In this document: one piece after another, positions 62,767-64,000 of the stretch
Layout: each line of letters starts with the position of its first letter
Position numbering within the stretch: the first letter of the stretch is position 1
DNA from: Bacteroidota bacterium
Lineage (GTDB): Bacteria > Bacteroidota > Bacteroidia > Chitinophagales > Saprospiraceae
Length of the DNA: 64,000 bases
NCBI GenBank assembly: GCA_029572935.1
Contig: JAKQHM010000007.1
Span: forward strand, 44,175-108,174
Reading direction: 5' to 3'
The notes under the pieces: generated by a model
What the model was told of the DNA's origin: nothing
Databases searched by the model: none
The model's input: the letters and a program-made list of their open reading frames with translations, nothing else
Position numbers and translations under genes: made by a program

Positions 62767-64000
62767 TTAATTCTTCAAAAATTTGACAGTTTCTATTTTG
62801 CCCGAAGTCATTAGTAATTCTAGAAAATATAATCCGTTTGGATATTCAGATAAAGGAATGAGTAAATTATTTACTGAATCAGTTTTTTGATTCTCTACCA
62901 TCTTACCTTCCAAACTAAAAATCCTGAAATTTTCTACTTGTTCCCCTACTTCAGAAATGGTTACTACCAATAAATCTTTTGCAGGAATCGGAAATACCAT
63001 AACTTCAGATGGTTTAATTGGTATTGAATACCTTGTTCTTTCCGATGCTGCTTCATGACAAATTGTATCATCCGAGTAATGGACTAATTCATACAAAGAC
63101 CGCATAGCTCTGGCACGATATACGGCAGGACCGGCAAAATATGGACAAAGCTCTGAAATATACTCGATTTCTACCCTTTGTGTAGAGTCCAATTCCCAGT
63201 CACTATCCACAAGCATATTAAAATAGAGTGCATTGACGTACTGTTGGTATTCTTCGTAATCTTCACTGATCGTGAGTGTGTCGTTAAGCACTTCAAGGTT
63301 GCCCAATGGAATGGCAAGTAGGGAGTCTATCTCTGCAGCAAGTAGTGAGCGATCTGATTGTAGATCTTGCAAGGATTCTGATAAAACGGAAAGATCGTCC
63401 AGCAAACTAACCAAAGTTGAGGAATCTTCTTCTGTAGCTAATTCTGTTAAAATCCCTAATGCAAGGCTGAAAATACTGTCTTCTTCTGCCAACCAATCAT
63501 TAATCGTAATATAATCATTATTTCTTGCAAAATAGGCTTGGTGTATTCCCCTTTCTATTTGTTCGAAGCGGCCAACGGTAGTGGCTGCATTTGCACTAAA
63601 GAAACTACCGTAAATAGAAGGGTAACTTTGTAGACTACCCCGCTCTAATAACTCAGCGTATAGTTGCCTTTTTGAAGACCAAATGCGTGTACCCCAATCA
63701 TAAGCGGTGTCATAAACCCCAATAGCTACAAACTCATCATCTGATCTTGGAAAGCTACGGGGTACAGGATTGAACCCAGCACCCACTGTGCCGCAGTTCA
63801 AGGTAAAGTGATTGGCTGCTGAATCATGACCAAACCAACTTCTGCTTACATTTTCTGTAAAATTATTGGGTTTTAGGTCAGGGTTAGATATGTCTTCTGC
63901 GTTTACAATAAATTTAGATTTCAATCTATCAAACAAACCACCATAATTATAAGCCCCTATTGTGTGTGAGCCGATCCACCGATTACCCATGTGAGTTTGT
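62767..64000 (-). CDS. T9SS-sorted secreted protein, 5' end outside window
   Basis: About 411 residues are visible; the frame is open to the right edge, so the ATG at 63990 is probably internal. The visible part has a helical region (DDLSVLSESLQDLQSDRSLL, about 200-300) similar in layout to the segment before the sorting domain in the protein at 19563-23258, and a terminal T9SS domain (VMVFPIPAKDLLVVTI...NGLYFLELLMTSG). It heads the minus-strand group of three T9SS genes, 60 bp upstream of the next. Confidence 0.8.
   Translation of the reverse strand, partial: QTHMGNRWIGSHTIGAYNYGGLFDRLKSKFIVNAEDISNPDLKPNNFTENVSRSWFGHDSAANHFTLNCGTVGAGFNPVPRSFPRSDDEFVAIGVYDTAYDWGTRIWSSKRQLYAELLERGSLQSYPSIYGSFFSANAATTVGRFEQIERGIHQAYFARNNDYITINDWLAEEDSIFSLALGILTELATEEDSSTLVSLLDDLSVLSESLQDLQSDRSLLAAEIDSLLAIPLGNLEVLNDTLTISEDYEEYQQYVNALYFNMLVDSDWELDSTQRVEIEYISELCPYFAGPAVYRARAMRSLYELVHYSDDTICHEAASERTRYSIPIKPSEVMVFPIPAKDLLVVTISEVGEQVENFRIFSLEGKMVENQKTDSVNNLLIPLSEYPNGLYFLELLMTSGKIETVKFLKN

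Overview
The window looks like chromosomal DNA from a Bacteroidota bacterium, most likely of the Saprospiria (Saprospiraceae-like). Seven genes encode secreted proteins with type IX secretion (T9SS) C-terminal sorting domains. Many starts are preceded by the Bacteroidota -7 promoter box TAnnTTTG. Other lineage-typical genes are a GLPGLI-family protein next to a TonB-dependent-type barrel, DUF5916 and PadR/PspC genes, and atpDC apart from the rest of the ATP synthase genes. I see no rRNA, tRNA, CRISPR array, transposase or phage gene.

Layout. 1-8.5 kb: end of an outer-membrane barrel gene, a lipoprotein, and two T9SS cargo genes, one encoding a 1654-residue protein with seven cysteine-rich repeats. 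8.7-18 kb: mostly housekeeping and accessory genes (DUF5916 barrel, DNA glycosylase, SOUL protein, SLC13-type transporter, aldo/keto reductase, pirin, nitroreductase). 18.0-34.7 kb: a sulfur region. A TauE/SafE exporter gene is followed, after an AT-rich block, by a run of co-directional genes: persulfide dioxygenase-rhodanese fusion, two rhodaneses, a small Cys-rich membrane protein, a UspA protein, a split YeeE/YedE transporter, a TsdA-like dihaem cytochrome, a Tat-exported SoxB-like hydrolase, an exported DsrE-like protein and an OprD-like porin. The TauE gene and the run share a 16-bp Crp/Fnr-like palindrome at identical spacing from a -7 box, which suggests one regulon for thiosulfate and sulfane-sulfur handling. 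Two AT-rich T9SS genes (19.5-24.8 kb) lie between them, flanked by a 62-bp near-identical direct repeat and dense TATGGC-word palindromes, as if inserted.

34.7-50 kb: atpDC, a possible DUF5691 protein, a TonB-type barrel with a GLPGLI protein, an agmatine deiminase-family enzyme, a PadR/PspC pair with a clear palindromic operator, an S15-type peptidase, an M16 peptidase and fumC. 50.2-54.6 kb: a tight four-gene cluster (AurF-like diiron oxygenase, OleA/FabH-like synthase, OleC-like AMP ligase, OleD-like reductase) resembling olefin/beta-lactone pathways but without OleB. 54.9-59.2 kb: a methyltransferase, a PhnA-domain protein and the fused mutase IcmF. 59.2-64 kb: a hairpin array with a 247-bp tandem duplication, then three T9SS cargo genes on the minus strand, the last running off the window.

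The two parts most worth attention are the sulfur regulon with its shared operator and the OleACD-like cluster with an AurF oxygenase. All functional calls rest on reading motifs by eye; no database search was run.
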